DNA of 19,003 nt from JAUSKF01 sp964545345 (GCA_964545345.1 CAZJFE010000013.1:1-19003); one strand, 5' to 3'; positions 6,698-13,837 are shown, numbered from the stretch's first letter. Notes: a model not told the origin generated them from the sequence alone. Numbers and translations are program-made.

Positions 6698-7190
6698 GGA
6701 GTTTGATCCGAAAAAAATAAAATTGATCATCGGCCTCGGAAACCCCGACTCCGAATATAAAAATACTTACCACAATACGGGATTTTTATTTATAGATTAT
6801 TTAGAAAAAAATCCCTCAGTATCAAGTATTAAGTATCAAGTATTAAGGTCTAACGAATACATGAATAAGTCGGGTGGATTTGTTGCTAAAGCGATTAAAA
6901 AGATTGGATCTAAGCCAGAAGAGGTTCTGATCACTCATGACGACAGCGACCTGGAAATCGGAAAATACAAAATTGATTTCGGCCGTGGCGCCGCCGGCCA
7001 TCATGGTATAGAAAGCATCCAACAACATTTAAAAACTAACGACTTTTGGCGACTACGTATCGGTATCCGCCCAGCTGGTGAAGTCGTCCGTCAAAAAGCA
7101 GAAGAATTTGTTTTGAAAAAAATCAGCGCCGCCGATATGGCAACGCTGAAAAAGGTTTTCCAGGAAGTGGGGTCGAAATTATCTTTCTAA
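6696..7190 (+). CDS. pth: Peptidyl-tRNA hydrolase (short, divergent)
   Basis: Pth cleaves peptidyl-tRNA released by stalled or aborted translation. The 164-residue protein has the family landmarks IIGLGNPDSEY (N15), the catalytic histidine in YHNTG (H26), YMNKSG (N57) and HDDSDL (D82). Two oddities stand out. The stretch between H26 and N57 is about 17 residues shorter than in E. coli Pth and contains a heptanucleotide repeat. The GHNG motif reads GHHG (H103), replacing the tRNA-contacting asparagine that is N114 in E. coli. I use the ATG at 6696 at the end of the inverted repeat; a TTG at 6675 would add seven residues (MVNISNG) encoded by the repeat. Its stop codon overlaps the stop of the convergent gene at 7187. 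Confidence 0.88.
   Translation: MEFDPKKIKLIIGLGNPDSEYKNTYHNTGFLFIDYLEKNPSVSSIKYQVLRSNEYMNKSGGFVAKAIKKIGSKPEEVLITHDDSDLEIGKYKIDFGRGAAGHHGIESIQQHLKTNDFWRLRIGIRPAGEVVRQKAEEFVLKKISAADMATLKKVFQEVGSKLSF
6818..6845 (+). repeat. Four-unit heptanucleotide repeat inside pth
   Basis: Four 7-bp units alternate AGTATCA, AGTATTA, AGTATCA, AGTATTA within the coding sequence, encoding SIKYQVL and flanking residues. Gain or loss of one unit would shift the frame. The array lies where the protein is short compared with E. coli Pth. Confidence 0.85.
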
Positions 7191-7483
7191 CATGCATCTT
7201 CGTCTTCAAGTTTCACGCCCGGATAAAGATTATTGATACAGCTTTCGCTGGTGGCACAGCCGATATCAAACGCAGCAAGTAACCCCTCCTTGAGCTCCTT
7301 TTCGAAAACCTGATACTCATCAGGGGGGTACAATTCGCAGTGACAATGCTTTTCAGTCTTGCGGCACGACTCAGAAAAAATCCTCTTAGCGGCTTCAAGA
7401 TTTTCAGCCAAGATGACCGCGCCAACCTGATTCCACCAACCTTCGCCGCTGTTTGTCTCTCTGAAAAAAACGAAGGCCTTCAT
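7187..7483 (-). CDS. Hypothetical cysteine-containing small protein
   Basis: I do not recognise this 98-residue protein. The start at 7483 is set by AGGAGGGG six bases upstream; the frame stays open further upstream but that part is the leader. It begins MKAFVFFRETNSGEGWW, has a predicted helix (ENLEAAKRIFSESCRKTEKH) and contains six cysteines, two of them in CHCELYP, with no clear CxxC pairs. No signal peptide or membrane segment is visible. It has its own promoter at 7552-7580. It converges on pth, the two stop codons overlapping in 7187-7190, and no terminator is seen at its 3' end. Confidence 0.75.
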   Translation of the reverse strand: MKAFVFFRETNSGEGWWNQVGAVILAENLEAAKRIFSESCRKTEKHCHCELYPPDEYQVFEKELKEGLLAAFDIGCATSESCINNLYPGVKLEDEDAC

Positions 7484-7551
7484 TTTGCCCCTCCTTTTCC
7501 ATATAATCCCGAACCCGTCGGGACCGCGGATGTTTGTTAAGGAACGACAAC

Positions 7552-7580
7552 AATATATCACAACCGATAAAATAAAGCAA
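7552..7580 (-). promoter_or_regulatory. Promoter for the gene ending at 7187
   Basis: Minus-strand TTGCTT (-35, plus 7575-7580) and TATATT (-10, plus 7552-7557) are 17 bp apart, with TGA just before the -10 (extended -10). The start would be near 7545, giving a leader of about 60 bases that ends with AGGAGGGG. Confidence 0.7.
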
Positions 7581-7589
7581 GCTCACTAT

Positions 7590-7617
7590 AAAAAGACGCC
7601 CGATTCTGGGCGTCTGG
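7590..7617 (-). terminator. Intrinsic terminator for the zinc-ribbon gene
   Basis: AGACGCCC (7594-7601) pairs with GGGCGTCT (7608-7615) and on the minus strand is followed by TTTTTAT. It lies just after the stop codon at 7622. Confidence 0.85.
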
Positions 7618-7621
7618 TTTT

Positions 7622-8233
7622 TTAGGTTTTCTTCTCGGGCCTCTCAAGCGCCTTAGCAACCGCCTTGCCAATATACTCGCCGAGCTTGGCGTTGGAGTCA
7701 GACTTGGCCAGCAGAACCTGCATGGCTTCTTCTCGGGTAAATCCCAAGACGATCAATGCATTGAACTTATTCCAGTTCCTCTTGGCATTCCGCTTCATCA
7801 TCTCGTCCACCCGCTCGGAGAGACCATCATCCACATCGGAGACTACCCCAACAATCGTCTCCACCACATCAACCAAAAGATCCTGGTTTTCCTCTACAAG
7901 CTTCTTAACTGTCGGCCAAACCGCTCGGGCAACATCAAGCCCCATCTGCACCTGCTTCTCCATACCGCCCAGATCCCCCAACAACTCATCTTTGAATTCA
8001 TTGGGTTCATCATCATGATCTGCTCGCGGCAGCTCTTCGTAGCCGGTACGTACGCCACAAGCCCTACAGTAGTTTTCACCTGCCACAATGTTAAAACCGC
8101 ATTCACTGCATTCGGCTTCTTCCTTCGGCTTATCGGCAGGAGGGGCTGGCATATTCGCAAAAACAGGACCCTTCTTAACTTCCTTCTGCTTCTTCGGACG
8201 ATCACCGGAAGATTTAGACTTTCGTTCGCCCAT
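7622..8233 (-). CDS. Zinc-ribbon hypothetical protein
   Basis: A 203-residue protein of unknown function. The first 38 residues are lysine- and proline-rich and probably disordered. A zinc ribbon follows (CSEC and CRAC, four cysteines at about residues 42-60: CSECGFNIVAGENYCRACG). A long acidic helical middle (about 85-150) leads to a C-terminal helical segment, NKFNALIVLGFTREEAMQVLLAK, that resembles a UBA-like or short helical adaptor but is not a firm match. No membrane segment. The start codon lies within the palindrome CATTGATCAATG (8231-8242) and only a weak AAAGGG is upstream, so this gene's SD is poorer than its neighbours'. It has its own promoter and terminator. Confidence 0.75.
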   Translation of the reverse strand: MGERKSKSSGDRPKKQKEVKKGPVFANMPAPPADKPKEEAECSECGFNIVAGENYCRACGVRTGYEELPRADHDDEPNEFKDELLGDLGGMEKQVQMGLDVARAVWPTVKKLVEENQDLLVDVVETIVGVVSDVDDGLSERVDEMMKRNAKRNWNKFNALIVLGFTREEAMQVLLAKSDSNAKLGEYIGKAVAKALERPEKKT

Positions 8234-8338
8234 TGATCAATGACCCTTTCAGCTGACCGACATCTCCCATTCGCTACATCGCCATATTGGCTCAGATAGC
8301 CCGCGCTGGGAATCGCGGTAACTCAATCAACTGGCGTG

Positions 8339-8367
8339 AATTTAGCACAAAAAAATAGCCCCGTCAA
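8339..8367 (-). promoter_or_regulatory. Promoter for the zinc-ribbon gene
   Basis: Minus-strand TTGACG (-35, plus 8362-8367) and TAAATT (-10, plus 8339-8344) are separated by 17 bp; TGC precedes the -10. It begins right after the stop codon of the pilM-pilN gene. The leader is about 98 bases, long for this window, and contains a short GGCT/AGCC hairpin. Confidence 0.75.
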
Positions 8368-8370
8368 TTC

Positions 8371-9879
8371 CTACTGCGCTTCAAACTTCAGAGATTTGAT
8401 CTTGAACTGCAAAGTAAAAGAAACTGTGCCATCCTGATTGACTTTGATATTTGATAGCGGCAAAACAACATTTTCAAAATTGGGCTCTTTCAGCATCGCG
8501 TTTTTGAAATTAATAACCGCCGAATCGTTGCTGGCTTTAGCAATCATCAGCGCCGACAAGCTCTGATCTATATAAAACCGATCAATGGTGATTTTCTGAC
8601 CGGCAAGGGAACGAATATGAGCGAGTACTTTATCAAAAATCGGCGCCCAGGAATCGCTAGCCGCTTGGGCCTTCAGGGCGTAATCAACGTTCCGATTGAA
8701 TGCCTGGACTTCAGTTTGCAGTGCTTGGATTTCGCTAAGCGGCACAAGCGAGCGATTATTCAGATCTTCAGCCAGAGAGGTGGAAGTCCGATATAAAAAG
8801 ATGTCGGCCACGCCGAAAACAATCAATAAAAAACCGAGGACTACCGAGATTACCCCTCTCCAACCGCGAATAAAATTAAACAGCGCTTCCCGATAATAAC
8901 CGACATCCACGCCGGTATCAGTAAGAGTCAAATCCTTATCTTTTGAACGAGGCATCATCCCCCGTAACGCCGCCCCCAGAGTCGCGTACCATAAAGGCGT
9001 GATCTGATTGTATTTACCAATTGTTAAAATTTTCGCGTCAATGCCAAAATTCTTCTTCGCGGTCTCTAAAATATCCGCGCTAATCGGATTCGCGATCACC
9101 TGAATATCATTAATCGCCCCGCCCCAACGGCTGGTATAGAAATTTAACACCTGACGAATATGAGTGGAAAGGAATTCTAAGACATCCGCCGACTCCATTT
9201 TCCGACCGCCGATTTCACTTTGGATCGCCGACCAGGAATGGAAGTAGTTGAAATAAAGATGGCCATTTTTCACGATCATCAAATCCGGGCCGTCCCCGGA
9301 GAGATGAATGATTAAATAAGGCACGTCGGGCTTCAAACCAGCGGAGTAGTTTTTCACTAAACGAGTCAAAGACATCCCGATAAACTCCACCGCAATCACG
9401 TCAAAATTGGCCTCCTGTAAAGCGCTTCTTAGATCATCAACCTCCTTAATGCTGACAAACGCGCCTAATGCTTCCAACTGGCCTGGTTTTGTCTCACCGA
9501 TAATCTGATAACCGGAATAAGCTTGTTTGGAATCAATCGGCGAAACCATTTCCATGTTTAACTTGGCGGTTTCTTGCAGATTTTTTTCCGCCACCATCGG
9601 CATGGAAAAAGATTGGGTATAAACGTTGGAAGCGGGCATGACCAATACCGAATGCGTAATCTTTTTAGAGTGATCAATCTGCTGATGTAATTTTCTAAGG
9701 GCCGCGACCAACTTTTCTCTCTCTATCACCTTTCCCTCAACAATTACTCCGGGCGGAAGTTGCACCGAGGCCTGCTTGATCTTCCCATCTTCCAAACGTA
9801 AAAAACGGAGCGCTAGATCTCCGATTTCCAAACCGCCAATCATCGGGGTGGGACTTAAAAGACGAAGAAAATTCGTCAT
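8371..9879 (-). CDS. Fused PilM-PilN type IV pilus assembly protein
   Basis: This 502-residue protein joins two pilus alignment-complex components that are usually separate. Residues 1 to about 310 have the PilM actin fold (GGLEIGDLALRFLRLE near 15-30; PASNVYTQSFSMP near 82; a C-terminal ATLGAALRGM near 299-308). Then come one membrane helix (about 341-363), a coiled coil (about 366-400) and an external domain like PilN/PilO (IDRFYIDQSLSALMI onward). In the usual system cytoplasmic PilM binds the short N-terminus of membrane-anchored PilN, so a covalent link makes sense. It is the last gene of the pilus cluster, 3 bases after the previous stop, with no SD. The PilM phosphate loop is degenerate compared with FtsA. 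Confidence 0.85.
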   Translation of the reverse strand: MTNFLRLLSPTPMIGGLEIGDLALRFLRLEDGKIKQASVQLPPGVIVEGKVIEREKLVAALRKLHQQIDHSKKITHSVLVMPASNVYTQSFSMPMVAEKNLQETAKLNMEMVSPIDSKQAYSGYQIIGETKPGQLEALGAFVSIKEVDDLRSALQEANFDVIAVEFIGMSLTRLVKNYSAGLKPDVPYLIIHLSGDGPDLMIVKNGHLYFNYFHSWSAIQSEIGGRKMESADVLEFLSTHIRQVLNFYTSRWGGAINDIQVIANPISADILETAKKNFGIDAKILTIGKYNQITPLWYATLGAALRGMMPRSKDKDLTLTDTGVDVGYYREALFNFIRGWRGVISVVLGFLLIVFGVADIFLYRTSTSLAEDLNNRSLVPLSEIQALQTEVQAFNRNVDYALKAQAASDSWAPIFDKVLAHIRSLAGQKITIDRFYIDQSLSALMIAKASNDSAVINFKNAMLKEPNFENVVLPLSNIKVNQDGTVSFTLQFKIKSLKFEAQ

Positions 9880-9882
9880 GAT

Positions 9883-10323
9883 TTAAAAAGGAACTTCTTT
9901 CAAAGAATCGACCGAGACTTTGCCCTCGGGGGTAACGGTCAAAATAGCTTCAATCTTGCTTCTCTTATTCAAGGCGCTGGCGCTTGAGACAACCTGATGT
10001 TTACCGATAACGCAGGTGTCTTTGCAAACAATTACCGACGCCACCCGTCCTCCGGTAACCTGCACCTCATACGGCTCCGGGTAAGCGGTAAAATTACGAT
10101 TGCGAACAATTTTTATCAGCGCGTCATCCACTCCGGCGCGGGCGGCCGCCAAAGATTCCGCCGCCAATCGGGCGCCGAAATTAGTAACATTGAAATAATA
10201 AGTCAGGAAGGCGCTGGCAATCGCGATCTCAATAATAATTCCGCCGAGCAGAAGCATTGTAGGCAGAGTGGAAACACCACTCTGCCTACGTTTAAATGTT
10301 GCAACGTTTAAATGTTTAAACAT
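9883..10323 (-). CDS. Pilin-like protein (PilX-like minor pilin)
   Basis: A 146-residue protein with a pilin-like N-terminus: a basic leader ending in G16, then VSTLPTMLLLGGIIIEIAIASAFLTYYF as one hydrophobic helix. The position-5 glutamate of classical pilins is missing (proline sits there), as in some minor pilins. The rest is a small soluble domain with two close cysteines (CKDTC, probable disulfide). It lies between the GWISF-repeat gene and pilM-pilN and starts 2 bases after the upstream stop. The first codons (MFKHLNVATFKR) are built from 8-bp repeats and the next ones from a perfect 13-bp hairpin, so the mature start could be reshaped by repeat changes. No SD is seen. Confidence 0.7.
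   Translation of the reverse strand: MFKHLNVATFKRRQSGVSTLPTMLLLGGIIIEIAIASAFLTYYFNVTNFGARLAAESLAAARAGVDDALIKIVRNRNFTAYPEPYEVQVTGGRVASVIVCKDTCVIGKHQVVSSASALNKRSKIEAILTVTPEGKVSVDSLKEVPF
10259..10289. repeat. Perfect 13-bp hairpin inside the minor pilin gene
   Basis: GTAGGCAGAGTGG (10259-10271) and CCACTCTGCCTAC (10277-10289) pair perfectly around a 5-base loop. It encodes the leader-cleavage region (RRQSGVSTLPT) of the pilin-like protein. There is no T-run, so it is unlikely to be a terminator. Confidence 0.85.
10290..10321. repeat. Four-unit 8-bp repeat at the start of the minor pilin gene
   Basis: On the minus strand the units read GTTTAAAC, ATTTAAAC, GTTGCAAC, ATTTAAAC, beginning at the third base of the ATG at 10323. 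They encode most of MFKHLNVATFKR. Each unit is palindromic or nearly so. Loss or gain of a unit would shift the frame. Confidence 0.8.
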
Positions 10324-10325
10324 TT

Positions 10326-11300
10326 TTATGGACTGTAATTGATGATGACGTCTTTAACTTCCGGCGTGTCCCCTGAAGTCCACTTGAGATAAACCTTATA
10401 GCGGAAATAACGCTGATTGTTGTGATCTTTAGGATTCAAGCGGAATTGCACACCTTGATTGGCCTCATAAGCGCTGGATTCTTTTCCATCCGGACCAAGG
10501 AACTTCCACGGACCGGAAGAGCTGTTTGATGAAGCTACTTGAATACCGACGGAAGTGCCGGCTGGCTGATTCCCAAGCCACATAATGGTATTTAAAGCAG
10601 CGCCATTCTGAACACGCGTGTCAAAAACACTGGAAGTCAGGTAGGTGCCATCTTCAAAACTACTGCCTCCTCCCCCGCCTCCACCACTGCCCCCGGGACC
10701 GATTCCAGTCGGACCATCACCGGCCGGAGGAGGAATGTCCGGACCAGAACGCCAGGAAGTATTCACCGTGTAATCCGAAGAGGAACACTGATTGCCAATG
10801 CCGGTATTCACACAGTTGAAACTTATCCAACCAACAACATCATTCCAAGCCCAGCCGCTGAAATCTCCGGTTGAACCGTCAATCGTGACCTGATAGGAAA
10901 CTGAAGCGCCCGCAGTAGCGTTGTCAAAACTGATCCAGCCGAGATTGTCGTTCCAGCCCCAACCGGAAAGCTTGCCATCGCCATCGTTGGAAACTTTAAA
11001 ATTACTAGTCGCGCAGATATCGCCGTTAGGAGAAGTGGCGCAATCCAACGCCAGAAATCCTGCCTGCAAAATCTTGGCGTAACCCTTCAGCTGAGCGTCA
11101 GTAACCTCAACTTCACCGGTGCTGGCAGTGGCATCCGAACCAAAATCTATCCAACCGACGACATCACTCCAGGCATGCCGATCAATATTTGCGGTAGCAA
11201 TATTATTGCTAACACCTGGGACATCGGCGGCAACTGCCTGAGCAGCAATAAGTAGACCGGTAGAAATTAGTAGCTTGGAAATTAGAAATTTGGTTTTCAT
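10326..11300 (-). CDS. Secreted GWISF-repeat protein of the pilus cluster
   Basis: A 324-residue exported protein. It has a signal peptide (basic start, hydrophobic stretch, AQAVA then ADVPG, predicted cut near residue 25). Three copies of a tryptophan-rich motif follow: HAWSDVVGWIDF (43-53), WGWNDNLGWISF (114-125) and WAWNDVVGWISF (150-161), each in a segment with paired cysteines in the later copies. A proline/glycine linker (188-213, seven glycines in a row) leads to a C-terminal beta-rich domain (about 216-324). I know such GWISF repeats mainly from predicted surface proteins of Parcubacteria-like genomes; their function is unknown. Its place among pilins suggests a pilus-associated or surface adhesin role (inference). 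It starts one base after the upstream stop. Confidence 0.8.
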   Translation of the reverse strand: MKTKFLISKLLISTGLLIAAQAVAADVPGVSNNIATANIDRHAWSDVVGWIDFGSDATASTGEVEVTDAQLKGYAKILQAGFLALDCATSPNGDICATSNFKVSNDGDGKLSGWGWNDNLGWISFDNATAGASVSYQVTIDGSTGDFSGWAWNDVVGWISFNCVNTGIGNQCSSSDYTVNTSWRSGPDIPPPAGDGPTGIGPGGSGGGGGGGSSFEDGTYLTSSVFDTRVQNGAALNTIMWLGNQPAGTSVGIQVASSNSSSGPWKFLGPDGKESSAYEANQGVQFRLNPKDHNNQRYFRYKVYLKWTSGDTPEVKDVIINYSP

Positions 11301-11301
11301 A

Positions 11302-11979
11302 TTAGAATCCTAATTTTTTTAAAGCGCCGGCCTCAGAAAATTCCACGCCTTTAGAGTCAGAGAATTTAGCGTTGATGGTGGCGCCGCCGCCCGGAAAAGT
11401 TTCCTGGGGCTTACCGTCCTTCCAATCAGTTTGCTGGAAAATCAAATTCCGACTGCGGGTAATATATTTATTAACTGCCACATCCGCCGTTTGTCCGGCC
11501 TCCAGCCAAGTAGTAATGGCAATAACTTTTCTAGTGGAGGGGTCTTCATAGGTGGAGGCAGAAGATGATTCTACCGAGTCCGTCTCCTGATTGCGATGAA
11601 CCAGCTCAACCTTGAAAGAAGTTGAGAAAACAATTCCCTCGGTAGCTTCTGACTTAGAGCCGTCCTTCCTCTCAAAGCCGGAACCGGAAGGAATCAAGTG
11701 ATAAGAATTTCCCGGAATAATGCCGGACAGTGCGTCTATATTATGCCAATCGGCGTCGGCATAGACGCTGACCTGATCCAATATCGCCTGACTTAGAGAA
11801 GAAGCGATTTGGATGTTTTTATTTTGAACGTTGGAACGCAAAGTGAGCGTAATTGTGGCGGCCGCGCCCCCGATTAAAATAGCGCCGATAGCGACGCCGA
11901 TTAAGATCTCAATCAAAGATTGCCCAGACTGTTCTGAGGTCCTTGAATGGTCAATTCTGTTCAATAGTTCCTTGCGCAT
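11302..11979 (-). CDS. Type IV pseudopilin with class III N-terminus
   Basis: A 225-residue pseudopilin. The prepilin cleavage motif is SGQ-SLIEIL: cleavage after G19 leaves Q20 as residue 1 and glutamate (E24) at position 5, followed by a hydrophobic helix to about residue 46. The soluble domain is large for a pilin and serine/threonine-rich, with DPSTRKVIAITTWLE like the beta-sheet end of PulJ/GspJ or PilV-type proteins; which of these is uncertain. The first 29 bases overlap the 3' end of the upstream pseudopilin gene, implying coupled translation. No SD is apparent. Confidence 0.85.
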   Translation of the reverse strand: MRKELLNRIDHSRTSEQSGQSLIEILIGVAIGAILIGGAAATITLTLRSNVQNKNIQIASSLSQAILDQVSVYADADWHNIDALSGIIPGNSYHLIPSGSGFERKDGSKSEATEGIVFSTSFKVELVHRNQETDSVESSSASTYEDPSTRKVIAITTWLEAGQTADVAVNKYITRSRNLIFQQTDWKDGKPQETFPGGGATINAKFSDSKGVEFSEAGALKKLGF

Positions 11980-12397
11980 TAATAGTAATGGTGCGAATTG
12001 AAGAATCGTCTCCTAACAGCTTAATTTTAACAGTCGTGGCGGAGTCGGGCAATCCACTGACTTTAGAGAAAAATACGTTATCGGTAGCAGTATCCATCTC
12101 CACGGTAGCCGGCAAAGTCACCCTCTCAATCGCCACTTCAGTCACTGAACCGGAAAAAAGCCAATAGGCGTCGCGGTCGGCGGAATTTTCAAAGTGAACT
12201 CCCCATCCTAAGCCACCTTCTTGGGTAGCGGATCGGGATTGAGCGTCTCGCAAGAAAGCCACCATTGATTCTGATGCCAGAAGCAACTGCTGATGTTTTC
12301 TCAAATTCCAAAGAGACAGAAAACCGCTAGTCGCCAAGATGACACTTATGCCCAAAACAACGAGCATTTCTATAAGAGTAAATCCTTTTGTTTTCAT
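11951..12397 (-). CDS. Type IV pseudopilin (GspH/FimT-like)
   Basis: A 148-residue pseudopilin with a textbook prepilin signal, MKTKGFTLIEMLVVLG: cleavage after G5 leaves F6 as residue 1 and glutamate at position 5. The helix runs to about residue 30 (SVILATSGFLSLWNLRK). The globular part, with FLRDAQSRSATQEGGLGWGVHF, fits the GspH/FimT minor pseudopilin group. It follows pilC after a 110-base repeat-rich gap and overlaps the next pseudopilin by 29 bases. No SD is seen before its ATG. Confidence 0.87.
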   Translation of the reverse strand: MKTKGFTLIEMLVVLGISVILATSGFLSLWNLRKHQQLLLASESMVAFLRDAQSRSATQEGGLGWGVHFENSADRDAYWLFSGSVTEVAIERVTLPATVEMDTATDNVFFSKVSGLPDSATTVKIKLLGDDSSIRTITINAQGTIEQN

Positions 12398-12401
12398 AGT
12401 G

Positions 12402-12497
12402 AGTAATCGCTAATAATGCTAATGATGATTTAATAATGCGAATTTTTGCGGGCGGGGTGGCTTAATTTGCATTATTTGCCTAATTCGCATTATTCGC
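12402..12497. repeat. 9-bp tandem repeats and inverted repeat between pilC and the pseudopilin gene
   Basis: Four 9-bp units run from 12462 to 12497: TTAATTTGC, ATTATTTGC, CTAATTCGC, ATTATTCGC. Related units (TAATAATGC at 12411-12419 and within 12431-12439) lie on the other side. AATAATGCGAATT (12432-12444) and AATTCGCATTATT (12482-12494) form a perfect 13-bp inverted repeat around a GC-rich loop. The 110-base gap otherwise shows no gene. Confidence 0.75.
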
Positions 12498-12507
12498 GAA
12501 CACTAAG

Positions 12508-13719
12508 TTAAAATTGCGTGACCAACTGATAAATCGGAACTAGGATGGAGAGAGCAATCAAACCAATCACGCCGCCGATTAAAACAAGCAGAAGGGGTTC
12601 AATAAACGCCACCAAATTTTTAACCGCGTTGCTGATTTCAGAATCATAGAAATCAGCTAAAGTTTTCAAAACTTGATCCAAATGGCCGGCTTTTTCTGAA
12701 ATTGCCACCAGATTCGTAACCACCGGAGGAAACACCGCTTCGCGCCCAAATGCTTCACCCAATGTTAAACCTTTAGCGACACCCTGTTGCGCGACACGTT
12801 GCAGAGCCGCCTTAATTTCCGGATGCACCACCGCGTCGGCGGTAATATTGATCGCTTCCAAAATCGGCAACCCGGCTCCCATCAGAGAACTCAAGGTAGC
12901 GGCGAATCTTTGCAGAGCGATCTTCAAAACTACCGTCCGCACCACCGGTAAAATATTTAATAGAGCGGAAATAAAACGCTTCCCGGCTAGAGTCTTGGCG
13001 ATAAATATCCAGCCACCAATAATCACAACCGCCAAAACCGCCAAAATAATTCCGATATTATTACCAATCGCCAGACCGACAGCGAAGACAATTTTAGAAA
13101 AAAGCGGCGGCTCAAATCCCCCTCCCTGGAAAACAGAAGCAATTCTTGGCAAAGCAAAACTAACCAGGAAAAGAAGAACGAGTAGCGAGAGGGCGAAGAG
13201 GATGACCGGATAAATCAGGGCCGAACGAATCTTGCTCTGCAACTCATGCTCTTTCTCTAAGCTAACGCTCAAATCTTCAAAAACTTTTTCCAAATTGCCG
13301 GAGGCCTCGCCTGCCTTCACCAAATTTACAAAAACCGGAGAAAAATATCTCGGGTACTGGGCAAAAGTCTGATAAAACGGCTGGCCTTTTTCTAAATTAG
13401 TGCGAATCTCCAGCAATAATGATTTAACAATCTGCTTATCAAAATTCGCAATCAAAATATTGATCGCTCGGAATAAATCAGTGCCCACCCGCAACATTAG
13501 GGCCAAATATTTGGTCAAAAACACCTTGTCGGTAACATTGATTGTCTGGCCAAAAGCGCTACCCACTTTCTTGGCGGTCGTTTTTTCAGCGCTAATAGAT
13601 ACCGGCTTCAGGTTTTTTGAAGCAAGGAAAGCCAATACCGCGCCGGTGTTTTCGGCATCCATACTTCCCTCAACTATTTTTCCGGAGGCGTCCGCGGCCC
13701 GATATAAAAACTTTGCCAT
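12508..13719 (-). CDS. pilC: Type IV pilus inner-membrane platform protein PilC (GspF family)
   Basis: PilC is the inner-membrane platform that couples the PilB motor to pilin insertion. The 403-residue length is typical. It begins with the usual FLYRAADASGKIVEGSMDAEN and contains two GspF domains: the first (about 70-195) with VFLTKYLALMLRVGTDL and FVNLVKAGEASGNLEKVFE, the second (about 270-395) with FAATLSSLMGAGLPILEAI and VTNLVAISEKAGHLDQVL. Membrane helices lie near 167-190, 208-234 and 372-396. Its own promoter gives a leader of about 8 bases with no SD. It is separated from pilB by a structured element and a small zinc-finger gene, so the pilus cluster is at least two transcription units. 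Confidence 0.95.
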   Translation of the reverse strand: MAKFLYRAADASGKIVEGSMDAENTGAVLAFLASKNLKPVSISAEKTTAKKVGSAFGQTINVTDKVFLTKYLALMLRVGTDLFRAINILIANFDKQIVKSLLLEIRTNLEKGQPFYQTFAQYPRYFSPVFVNLVKAGEASGNLEKVFEDLSVSLEKEHELQSKIRSALIYPVILFALSLLVLLFLVSFALPRIASVFQGGGFEPPLFSKIVFAVGLAIGNNIGIILAVLAVVIIGGWIFIAKTLAGKRFISALLNILPVVRTVVLKIALQRFAATLSSLMGAGLPILEAINITADAVVHPEIKAALQRVAQQGVAKGLTLGEAFGREAVFPPVVTNLVAISEKAGHLDQVLKTLADFYDSEISNAVKNLVAFIEPLLLVLIGGVIGLIALSILVPIYQLVTQF

Positions 13720-13733
13720 ATCTGATTAATTAA

Positions 13734-13761
13734 ATTATACCATTCCACATAGTTTATATAA
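13734..13761 (-). promoter_or_regulatory. Promoter for the pilC operon, short leader
   Basis: Minus-strand TATAAT (-10, plus 13734-13739) is preceded by TGG (extended -10) and by TTATAT (plus 13756-13761) at a 16-bp spacing. The -10 ends 14 bases before the pilC ATG, so the leader would be only about 8 bases long. Confidence 0.65.
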
Positions 13762-13803
13762 GTCTGGTACTTGTAGCATTTCACTAATACGATCATTATG
13801 AAT

Positions 13804-13829
13804 AAAAAAGCGGCCTCGCAAGGCCGCTT
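13804..13829 (-). terminator. Intrinsic terminator for the small zinc-finger gene
   Basis: AAGCGGCCT and AGGCCGCTT form a 9-bp stem around CGCA; on the minus strand a T-run (TTTTTT) follows. It lies just after the stop codon at 13838. Confidence 0.9.
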
Positions 13830-13837
13830 CATCTATC

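Noticed and set aside
7187..7190. Overlapping stop codons of convergent pth and the 98-residue gene as a regulatory signal
   Set aside because: A 4-base overlap of convergent stops is common in compact genomes, and no terminator or structure is there to suggest more.
12402..12497. CRISPR array
   Set aside because: Repeat units are 9 bp with no spacers, and no cas gene is present in the window.
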